From Carettochelys insculpta (Eukaryota; Chordata; Testudines; Carettochelyidae), in assembly GCF_033958435.1 (NCBI RefSeq), contig NC_134138.1:27186598-27250597 (forward strand): DNA of 64,000 nucleotides, given 5' to 3'. This document shows positions 54,945 to 64,000 of the stretch, one piece after another. The notes below the pieces were generated by a model. It searched no databases and was not told where the DNA came from. It saw only the letters and a program-made list of their open reading frames with translations. How positions within the stretch are numbered: the stretch's first letter is position 1; each line of letters starts with the position of its first letter. The translations under genes and the position numbers were made by a program.

Positions 54945-56590
54945 TGTAGGGAACTGATATAAGTGACACTAGTAAGAGCTAGAATAAGCTACAAACTACA
55001 CTAAGAAAGTTTAGCAGCAGAGGCCTACTGGTATAACTGTACCAGCAAAGCTTTTCTAGTGTGGAGTAGTAGGTCTTTGCTTATTTTACCTGCATGTGGA
55101 TGACTGATCTAATTCTTCAACAGGCTGCCCAAGCTATATCTCCTTTGAGCTGTATGTCTTGGATTTCATTTACACTGGTCGTCTAATCTTCAATCTATAC
55201 ATAAAATGTACCAAAGTGTTTATCATTAATTGCACAGGCAGGGGACTGAAAGCCTCACCTGGTCCTGTGCAAGGTGGGGGTGAGGGCTGTTCCACACCCC
55301 AGAAGGGGGGGGCTCCAGGTGGAAGAAGTGGGGCTGGGCCATTCAACCCTCAGCACTACCTGGAGAGCAATGTGCCTCCCCAGGCAGCCCTTAAAGGACA
55401 ATGTGCCTCCTCCAGCAGCAATTTAAAAGACCTGGGTCTGCAGCCATTGCCACAGTAGCAGCAGTACTAGCCAGGAGCTCTGGCCCTTTTGCATTTAAGG
55501 ACTCTGTGGCAGTTGTCTCTGCCTCTCCTTGCCCGGCTGCGTGGTGCTACATAGGACATTGAACAAAGGCAAAAGAAAGAAAGAAAGAATCAGCTGCTTG
55601 TCAATTGGACTTGGCTGCCTCTCTAGTCTATTGGTCTGTCTCTCTGTCTGAATAATCTCCAGCTATAAATCCAGACCAGTTGCTTTATTCTTTACAACTC
55701 TTTTTGAATTGACAGATCACCCTAATTCACAACATCTGCCAGACATGTAATGGAAATGTCTTCTTCAAAGAAGGGGGGAAAGCTTTATGCAAGATAATTT
55801 GATGTGATGGTGTTTCTATCAAGAAGTTTTTGTTTCCTGGTTAAAAAATATGTTTTGATGACCTGCCATTTTGAGACTGAGATATAAAAGAAACTGGCAA
55901 TATGTTTTGTTCAAAAGAGTGGAGGATTTTCAAGCTGCAGATGCCTCCTTCTTAATCAGACACAACTCCTTTGGGAGGTGCATTAAATATTAACAGTATG
56001 ACTCGTGTGACTGTATTAGGGTGTGTATTGCCTCTGTAGGCCTGTGACAGGGTACCACAGCCCTGCACGGGTCAGGAGGGTGGAGATCAGGCTTGCTGGG
56101 TGGAGAAGGCCCCTCCCTCACAACACTGTTGGGGATGCTCCAAGTCCAGCCTGATTATAAAGGCCAGGGAAGCTAGTCACTTGGGGCTGGCCACCAGGGG
56201 AGAAGGAGCAGCTGCTCTGACTGGGGAGCAGCAGCCACCAGAGGAGACGGAGGTGGGGACGGAGCCACTGCCCGGCTGGAGCAGCCGTTGGAGGAGCAGC
56301 CAGCACCTGAGTGGCGCGTCATACCTGGAAGGGGTAGGAAACAGCCCAGGACAGGGAGCCAGAGGCTGCCCATGAGCTTGGCATGTTGCAGAAGGATTCC
56401 CTGCTGAGCTGGTGGTTGAGGGCATGGCCAGCACCAACAGGGCCCTGGGATGAAGCCTAGTGGAGAGGGAGGGCCCGGGATCCCTACCCCCACCCCTGTG
56501 ACCCCCAAGGGAAGGGGGGCAGTGACCTGTCAAGATTGACTAGGCCAATGGGCCTGACTGAAGTGTTAATTAGGCCACTGGGCTCACCCC
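54945..56590. other. Unannotated DNA with possible LTR-like block
   Basis: 56040-56530 starts CCTGTGACAGGGTACCACAG and has GATTATAAAGGCCAGG (TATA-like) near 56152, then a repeat of GAGCAGCAGCC-type purine units. This could be a degraded LTR or another turtle repeat; neither end is defined. 55235-55560 is GC-rich and unassigned. Confidence 0.25.
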
Positions 56591-56594
56591 TAAT

Positions 56595-56915
56595 GCCAGC
56601 AGCTTAATGCAAATGAGCAGTCTCCAAAATGCAAAGTGGTTGTTCATTTGCATATTTGAGTGACTTATTTGCATATTCACAGCCGAAAACAAGGAGTGAA
56701 GACAAGGTTTGGCCAGCAAAATCCCCCTCAGTCACCAGCTTCTTATCCAAGGATAAAATCAGGGATAAGAGGCTGATGACAGAGGGGTTTTTTGCTGGCA
56801 GAACTATGTCTTCACTGCTTGTTTTCTGCTTGAATATGCAAATGAGCCAATCAAATTAGCAAATGAGCATCCATTTTGCATTTTCAAGACTGCTCATTTG
56901 CATGAAGCTGACAGC
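56595..56915. mobile_element. Palindromic element rich in ATGCAAAT octamers
   Basis: Left arm (GCCAGCAGCTTAATGCAAAT, GAGCAGTCTCCAAAATGCAA, CATTTGCATATTTGAGTGAC, GCCGAAAACAAGGAGTGAAG) pairs with the right arm read in reverse (GCTGTCAGCTTCATGCAAAT, GAGCAGTCTTGAAAATGCAA, CATTTGCATATTCAAGCAGA). The stem of roughly 150 nt closes on TTATCCAAGGATAA near 56748. ATGCAAAT or its inverse occurs five times. TIR family not recognised. Confidence 0.6.
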
Positions 56916-56919
56916 ACTT

Positions 56920-59900
56920 GAGATGTGTGGCTTAGAGAGAAAAAAGCTTTTAAAACAACAAGCAGTATGTGCGGACCCTATCTAAAGGCTCACCATCCCT
57001 CAATGGCAACCTAAGCAGACTTCAGACTTCTTAAGATACCCCATCATGTGCCTGTGGTTTAGTTTAAATCCCCAGAACAGCACTCTTGACAGAATCCTTT
57101 TTAAACTGCTTATTTCCTTGTAATATCTGAACTCTTCCTGTCTGACATTGTCTCTTAACAGCCCTCAAGTACTTGTGGAGAAGGAAATCATTTGAAGCTA
57201 TTCTGTCTCCTTCCTGCAGGTTTTCTCCTACAGTCCTCCATTAAAAATAAACCAATATACTCATACAGAAAACATCCATATTGCCAAGGCACATACAACT
57301 TTCATAAGATACGACACGGCAACATTTCCATCACAAAGCTATGACTTAGACTTGAATGCAGCGGTGATACTTAAGGCATTCTCCTGGCAATGCACTCCAG
57401 CTGGATACGGTATTAATCACTGGGGATTTAGTATCTGGATGTCCTCATGATGACTGGGAGTTTAGACTCGGCCTCTAAGTCACCAGTGAGATGGATATCT
57501 GAGAGCAGGAGGTGGGAAGGAAACAAATACACAAAAGACGTTCATCTGCTGCACTCACTGTTCAACAATTTTCTTTTGCCACATTACTAAGAACTACCAA
57601 GAGAACAGTCTCATGTCAATTACATGAACATTTCCTTTCTACTTTTTTGGTTTGTGTGTGTTCCATATTCAGTAATGTTTCAGCTCTCGAGCCCATACCT
57701 CCTTTCATCTAGCACAGATGCTGCTTGCAGAGCTATTGCAAAGATGCTAAAAACTAAAGAGCTGAAATCAGATGTTACTTGCTGTCCAGACCCCAGACAA
57801 CCAGCAATTGGTCATTGCACAGTCAGTTAGCCTTGTCCAACAGCTGTGCTCCAAACTGTTTTCCCAAATTATTCTGTTCCCAGAAAGCATGTACTGTTTA
57901 ATTATAAACCAAGACTGGCTAGAAAACAGAAATTTGACAGCACGAAAAATCTCAAAGTTTTGAGCCTTGTTTTTGTCCCAATGTGTAACAAATGACAGCT
58001 TGCAAAGTTTTTCATATTTAAAAATAAAAAATAAAAAACCAGAAACCACACAACAGAATAATTACTAGCCCCGTGGTGACAGCACAACCCTGAGACATGG
58101 GAGACATAGCTTCATGTTTCTGCACTGAATCAGGCAGACAAAGGGCTTGAACTTAAGTCTGCCCCATTGCAACTGCTCTAACCAGTGGGCTACCAATTAT
58201 GCTCAGGTGAGTCTCTCTCGATTGCAATTAGATTTTGGGAAACTCACAGGAAAAGCTTTGTCAAAAGCAATGTTTTTATGAAAGTTACAGTTTAGACAAA
58301 CCTTTACTGACTAATATCTCAAAAAATCCCTTCCCACTGTACTTTAAAAGCTGGGAGCACTTATTTTCTCTAGAAAATTAATAACTGTATCACCAGCTAA
58401 CCTTCATTCACTGTGGCAGGCGATGATACAACCGTATTACTGTATGTATAATTAAAGTACAGTGCAAACTGCTCACACTTGCTCCAGATGATGAACACAA
58501 TACTAAAATATGAATGATGCCGTGCATGAACACTCACCCATATCAAGCAATGCATTTAAGCACATGCTTAACTTTGAGCCCAAATAGTTCGAATTACTTC
58601 AGAGAAGCTACTCGTGCTTAAAACTGAGCATATACATCACTGCTTTGCTAGATTGGGATTTAACCACTGATGGTACAGTCTTACTTGTCAATGCTCTTGC
58701 TTGAATGAATTAAGGAACAGTAAACCTGTGACTGCCTATTTTTATTCAATTAGTTTAATTATTGCAATTTTTTTCATTGCCAAATCAAAAAAATTATGTC
58801 CAAGACCATTATGTCCCCATGTCTGTTCAGTCTACGGGCTTGTACATGATGACTTGCGGAAACCTTTTTCTCTCTGGTTTCTATGACTGTATGCCTGTCT
58901 GCTTGTGCAATTACCCATCAACCTTTCAGAGGTGCCTGTAGAAAAGGCATCTCACAGAATTTAACAATGTAATGGTAGATTATTCCACGCCCCCAGACAA
59001 ACTGGCCTGGGGACTAACTATATCCATTCTGCATAAGCAAGAAATGTTAGAGTGGGATTTGTCTGGAAATGTCAAACATCCCAGAGGACGTGTCCACTTC
59101 TACAACAGAGAAAGCTTTTCATTTATAAATATAAAACATTTTATTTGAATTCCAACGTACAAAAATCTGATTATGGGCCCCGATCCTGCAGCCTTTTCCC
59201 AGCTCAAACGCCTACGGATGGTACGGAGAGTTCTGCTTGAGCAAGGACTCCAGGGTTGAGCCTGACATTCCGAACATTTAATCTTACGACAGCTGATTCT
59301 ATCATAAACGTTTCCCCATTCCTGACTCCTACATGTGCCTTTTATATTATGCCATAAATGTTGTCACCCAATTCATCATGCCCAACCACATACAGGTCAA
59401 TTGGAAAAAGTTACCATTACCAATGACATCATGTTAAGTAATGAGCAGGAGCCAAAAGCCAACTTCACAGGCAGTATGAGTGACCATTCACTCAGTGCTG
59501 GGTTACACAGAACTTTTAGTTTAACTTAGCTATGTTGCTCAGTGTGAAAAATCCACACCTCTGAGTGATGCCATTAAGCCAATCTAACCCCTCAGGTAGG
59601 TGGCACTAAAATTATTAACAAAATAATTCCTTCCTTGACCTAGCTACTGTTTCTTGGGGTAATGGGCTACCTACGCTGCCTGGGAACCCCTCTCATCAGC
59701 GCAGGTAGGGACTGCATGAAGAGTGGCAGCCATGCCACTGCAGTTTCAAGGGAAGCCATGCAAATTAGCCCAGTTTTAAATCAGGGACTGATGCTGCCAC
59801 AGTGACACTGCATGCAGTGTCAGCCTTTGACCCCAAAGCAAACTAAATAAACCAGGCAGGAACTAAACAATGGAGGTCATCCACTTCTGGGAGCTCTCAG

Positions 59901-60050
59901 AACATTCAAGTCACTGTGATGAAATATGTAACAGGCCTCCCTGCCACAGACTCTTCCGCTTTCTGATGTACTTATTCCACACAGGGCGCAGTCATTACAT
60001 CAGCTGGTTCAAAACTGAAGTAAGCCACCAGTGCTAGGGTCACACTATAT
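56920..60050. other. Unannotated DNA with MIR-like fragment and a MITE
   Basis: 58100-58205 on - reads GGTAGCCCACTGGTTAGAGC..AAGTTCAAGCCC, A-box and B-box-like spacing of a tRNA-derived MIR-type SINE. 59505-59760 is a copy of the MITE at 46712 (GTGTGAAAAATCCACACCTC, CTCAGGTAGGTGGCAC). Otherwise no gene is recognised. Confidence 0.4.
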
Positions 60051-60056
60051 AATATC

Positions 60057-60340
60057 GAAACAAAAAACAGTCAAGTAGCACTTTAAAGACTAGCAAAATA
60101 ATTTATTAGGTGAGCTTTCGTGGGACAGACCCACTTCTTCAGACCACAGCCAGACCAGAACAGACTCAATATTTAAGGCACAGAGAACCAAAAACAGTAA
60201 TCAAGGAGTACAAATCAGAAAAAGAATCAAGAATTAGATTAATTCTTGACCTTCCTCCTCCACCCCTGTACTCTCTGATTTGCTCACCTTGATTATCTTT
60301 TTCTGGTTTGTCCTCAGAATTAGCTGAGGGCTCAGAATTC
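60057..60340 (-). mobile_element. Tail repeat with longer 3' UTR, antisense
   Basis: On +: AGTAGCACTTTAAAGACTAG, AATTTATTAGGTGAGCTTTC, GTGGGACAGACCCACTTCTT, then GGCACAGAGAACCAAAAACA and an inverted pair GAATCAAGAATTAGATTAATTCTTGA near 60225. Probably another Penelope-like 3' end; no protein relic is recognised. Confidence 0.4.
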
Positions 60341-60394
60341 CTCTTGTTCTGGGTAAATAACAGTGGCACATACTTCCAGAGCCCTTACCAAAAC

Positions 60395-60670
60395 TCAGAG
60401 AATCAGAGAAATGTAGGGCTGGAAGGGTTTTCAAGAAGTCATCGTATCCAGCCCCTTACAATGTGGCAAGACCAAGTGACACTAGTTCAACCCTGCCAGG
60501 TGTTTGCACAACTTGTTTTTAAAAGCTCCTGGGGATGGGAACTCCATTACCATCCCTGGAAGCCCATTTCAGAATTTATCTGGAAACACTTTCTAACGTG
60601 AGGGGTAGCTGTCTAACCTAAATCTCCTATTACTACTTGCGATGCTGTTTCTCAGAGGGCTGGTAAAATG
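60395..60670 (-). mobile_element. CR1 LINE 3' end, antisense
   Basis: AGAATCAGAGAAATGTAGGG, CTGGAAGGGTTTTCAAGAAG, TCCAGCCCCTTACAATGTGG, CAAGACCAAGTGACACTAG: a diverged CR1 3' end. Confidence 0.75.
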
Positions 60671-60679
60671 CCTTTTCTC

Positions 60680-62620
60680 TTCAGCGGTGGAGATTTGCAA
60701 GAGCTATTTTAGTCCACCTGGATGCTCACAATGACACTCAATGGGTCCAACTGCTGCCCTCGGTGATGGAAACAGATAGCCTTCTCTACTTCCTAGGTAC
60801 ATGCGCTGAACTGAGACTGTTAAAACGATGTCCCATGCTGATAGCTCAGTACTGTCCCAGCTAAGCCTCATGTGATGTCCTTATGCATTCACTTTTTGAT
60901 GCTTAAATGTCTCAGTAGTGAGGAATCACTTTTGTTTGCAGCCTTGTTGTAGTCTTGCTAGTCGCAGGATACGAAAGCCAAACTGGGTGGCGTGACAAGC
61001 ACACAAGCTTGTCTCTTTCACCAACAGAGGCTGAGCCAATAAAACACATTACCTCACCCACCTTGTCTTTCATAGCAAGTGTCAAAAACGAATTCACTAT
61101 GGTACAAGACTATCTGACATCTGTAAGGTTTCTTGTTTAGAAAAGGAAATGTCCCTCTTCTGAGTCCCACAGAGCAGGGGCATTCCAGGTGAGAGTCCTA
61201 AATCTGGCTATTCGAAGGAGAGTCTCTTTCATGGGCAGCAGGCAATGTAGGCAAAGACCTTCCCAAAATTGCCTCCACTCCCTGTCCACCCATGAAGGCT
61301 GGGGACACAGCATGTCTTAGCTCCGGATGGGAGAGGGAAGGAAAGTTGTGTCAGGGCAGAGCCTTGGGTGGAAGGAGCAGGGCTGGGGCTGCTTTCCCTG
61401 GCTGCACCTTCACCCACTGTCCATGGTCTCTTTCCTCCTTCTTTTTAAAAGGAAAAAATCTCTCACATAAAAAAGAAAAAATCTCAACACCTCAACTTTT
61501 TTTCTGCAGAATACATGAATTATTTTCGGGCCAGACCTAAAACTATAAAATCAGTAGGATAGATTCTGCTCCAAGTTACACCACTATAGTGTGGAGAAAT
61601 TTAAACAATTTTACTGGGGTCACTTCTGATCTGTATAAACAAAAGTAAGAACAGAACATGACCCAAACAGAATTTGGTTTAACAGTACATTTATAGGAAC
61701 ACACAACTATAATTCATTTGGCTGCAATATATACCCCTGGTTGTGGACAGTGGATGAAATTCACCCTTATGCAGTGGATGAACAAGAGGCTTAAGAACCA
61801 CTGAAGCCCTGTTTTGAGGGCTTAAGTTGTGTTTGGACCTTTTGTAGGCTTTCAGCAACAGCAGGAACTCAATCCTCCTTCCCCAGAGACGCAATGCATA
61901 ACATATGTTTCAAAGCAGCCGATACTAATCACCAATTCTGTTGATCTGTGTGGAACTGTTCTACACAGTATTAGACTGATGACAGTACTGGAGCTGCACA
62001 AATGTTCTGATCACAGTTCACCTGGACACATCATACTGCCACACATACCAATACACCTGGACACAGCCTCATACCCTGTGTCAATCTGCTGGCTTCTTGT
62101 CAGTACCTCAGTATGAATGGATCCAGCTACTGTCTTGCCCTTTGGGTCATGGACTATAATCTCACATGTTCTAACAATGCTTAGATTTAGATTATTGGTT
62201 GTACAACTAGTATTTTAATTAATTAAGTTGTTATTATTATTATTATTATTACTATTATTATTATTATTATTCCATGCACATGATTCAAAAGAATCAATAC
62301 AGAAATATCAAATTCATTTTCAAACATTTCAGGCATAAGTGCGGCTGATTCCTAACGAGTCTGGAGAAAGCTGCTTCTGTGGCGATTACTCCCATTTCTT
62401 TGCACATTTAACTCCCAGTGTGCTCAGTGGGCAATTGGGTATGCAGGGCCAGAACAGCTGAGTTAGGCAGATTGTAAGATATGCACACACAGAGAAACAG
62501 AGGCTAGTTTAACACCACAACATTCCTACTGCAGCTGGACCTCCCAGACAAGCTTTTTTTCAGAGCATTGGAGGAAACGTTGTCTTTCTAAGGCAATTGA
62601 AGGCTGGGCCATATGTCAAC
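60680..62620. other. Unannotated DNA with (TTA)n
   Basis: A (TTA)n microsatellite runs from about 62223 to 62271, broken once by ACT. The rest shows no recognised gene. Confidence 0.5.
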
Positions 62621-62629
62621 TGGAAAACT

Positions 62630-62935
62630 TAGGGCAGGCCTACGCTGCAGTGGACTGTTGAATTAAAGTGTGCAATTCCATCCATGTTAACTACGTAGCT
62701 GTTGTTGATGTACCTTAATTCAGACTTTTGTGCCATCTCTACTAAGGAAGGTCAATGGGAGTGCTTGCTCCCATCAACTTCCCTTATGCCTAATGAGGGC
62801 TAGGAGTATGGGCGCTGTTGCAGGCACTCTGTAAGTTTGATTTGAGAGCTCAAGTTCTCTAAATCAAACTCTGGAAGACTGACTGTGGTAGGGTCAGTCT
62901 TCCTGTTAGTGGAAACATAACCTCAGTAATAGCAA
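62630..62935. mobile_element. MITE related to the 41268 copy
   Basis: Starts AGGGCAGGCCTACGCTGCAG and ends with the inverse of GAGGTTATGTTTCCACTAAC. Contains CATCTCTACTAAGGAAGGT, GGGAGTGCTTGCTCCCATCA and an internal inverted AAATCAAACTC / GTTTGATTTGAGAG pair. Confidence 0.45.
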
Positions 62936-63035
62936 CAGCAAGGCAAAGTATACTTATGTGCAAACGAGACTCCTGTTCTGCGGGCCGGAGCCTGACAGCA
63001 AACCAGCACAGTTCCGTTATGACTCAATACTCTTT

Positions 63036-63477
63036 GGGTGTGTCTACATTAAGGCAAAACTTCGAAATGGCCGTGGTAACGGACATATTGAAGAATACTA
63101 ATAAGGTACTGAATTGAATATTCAGTGCCTCAGTAGCATTAGGATGCTTCCAGCTTTGGAGCTTTGAAAGCGTGACTTTCGAACACGCATGGCTCAGCAC
63201 GGCTACACGGGGGTCCTTTTCGAAAGGATCCCGCATATTTCAAAATCCCCTTATTCCTCTCCACTGAACAGAATAAGGGGATTTTGAAATGTGCGGGGGC
63301 CTTTCTAAAAGGACGCCCATGTAGCCGTGCAGAGCCACACGCATTCAAAAGTGGCATGACCAGAAGCGTCCTAATGCTAATGAGGTATTGAATATTCAAT
63401 TCAGCGCCTCATTAGTATTCTTCAATATAGCCATTAGCATGGCCATTTTGAAGTTTTGTCTTAGTGTAGACACAACC
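63036..63477. mobile_element. Full-length palindromic MITE (442 bp)
   Basis: Ends are GGGTGTGTCTACATTAAG and the inverse of GGTTGTGTCTACACTAAG. Long inverted arms share AAAACTTCGAAATGGCC, GTATTCTTCAATA, GCTACACGGGGGTCCTTTTC and AAATCCCCTTATTC, closing near 63262. Layout matches 4244-4677 (GGGGTCCTTTCGGAAGG, TGCCTCATTAGCAT), so the two are relatives. Confidence 0.6.
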
Positions 63478-63479
63478 AT

Positions 63480-64000
63480 TGTGATATGAAGCAAGCTTCA
63501 TCTGCAGAGAAGGCCTTGAACCACAGAGTTTGGATTAGGATCAAGTCCTGTAATTCTTCCAACGTTCAGGATCTGGGGTTATAATTTGGTGGTCCTATCT
63601 CACTATAATACAACTGACAACTACAGGAAATCTTTGGCAACCATACCCAGCACTCCCAGAACATCCAGAATATCTACCACAAAAACCAGGAGAAACTGCT
63701 ATTTCAAATTATATCTAAGTCTCTTGCTTCACATCTCTTCAGTCTTTCAGAATCGAAATAGTGTTCCACCTAGACACTCTAAAGGGTGTCTTTGCGCTCC
63801 CTGACTATGAATCGCTGAAGTAAGAGACATAAATATAATCACTTATCAAAACAATGGAACAGGTTCCCTAGAGTCAGAGGTCATTCAATAGCTTTAATGA
63901 TAAACTTCTCACTGTTTTGTTAGCCTACTTCAGTACGCTGAAAGAATGTTTAATACAGCTCACAGATTCTTCTTCTTTACAGTTAATGTAGCCGCAACTT
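63480..64000. other. Unannotated DNA
   Basis: No recognised feature up to the window edge. Confidence 0.4.

Noticed and set aside
56040..56530. An endogenous retrovirus LTR
   Set aside because: TATA-like and GTGACAGGG-like features only; no TG..CA ends, duplication, primer site or retroviral protein found. Left as an unassigned block.

Overview
This window is vertebrate nuclear DNA, almost certainly from a turtle (chelonian). That is an inference from the repeats: CR1 LINE 3' ends, a short tail repeat ending in 'tagtcTtTAAgGTGCcACAGGAC' variants, many short DNA transposons starting GGC..GTCTACAC, RTE-clade LINEs, hAT ends and Penelope-like remnants. There is no prokaryotic gene organisation. 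I see no rRNA, no intact tRNA gene and no complete host gene; at most two candidate internal exons are visible (24172-24374 on + and 48689-48968 on -). The window reads as intergenic or intronic sequence built by layers of nested transposons.

Layout. 1-7.5 kb: AT-rich sequence with fold-back tail repeats, a hAT MITE, a 434-bp fully palindromic MITE and nested MITEs. 7.5-12.3 kb: a 4.0-kb GC-rich PIF/Harbinger-type DNA transposon (element A) carrying a dead two-exon transposase on + and a convergent Myb/SANT-like partner gene on -, followed 31 bp later by a 711-bp deletion derivative (C). 13.1-18.9 kb: a second, diverged 3.9-kb Harbinger-type element (B), also with convergent transposase and Myb-like genes, inserted inside an older MITE. 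18.9-27.6 kb: mostly unrecognised AT-rich DNA with MITEs, a Tigger-like element and a candidate exon. 27.6-34.5 kb: a nearly full-length antisense CR1 LINE, split by a third Harbinger derivative (D), next to a decayed RTE-type LINE. 34.5-42.2 kb: a fourth Harbinger derivative (E), GC-rich degenerate repeats, an unexplained 93-bp inverted repeat, a CR1 end and a second RTE fragment. 42.2-64 kb: MITEs, a candidate exon, Penelope-like (GIY-YIG) relics on -, a 1.35-kb hAT element, an octamer-rich palindrome and CR1 ends.

How the parts fit together. A and B each have the usual Harbinger two-gene plan: a DDE transposase plus a Myb-like DNA-binding partner that in known systems helps import and target the transposase. 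Each transposase has lost a different catalytic aspartate and carries stops, so neither copy looks able to move. The Myb-like frame of B is still open for 383 codons. C, D and E keep both ends of A, including the first transposase codons, and lack the centre, so they could only have moved using a transposase supplied in trans. Many shorter MITEs share the same GTCTACAC terminal core but carry different internal palindromic motifs. The common palindromic tail repeats appear to be the 3' ends of Penelope-like elements, because one copy (49340-49900) continues directly into a GIY-YIG nuclease reading frame.
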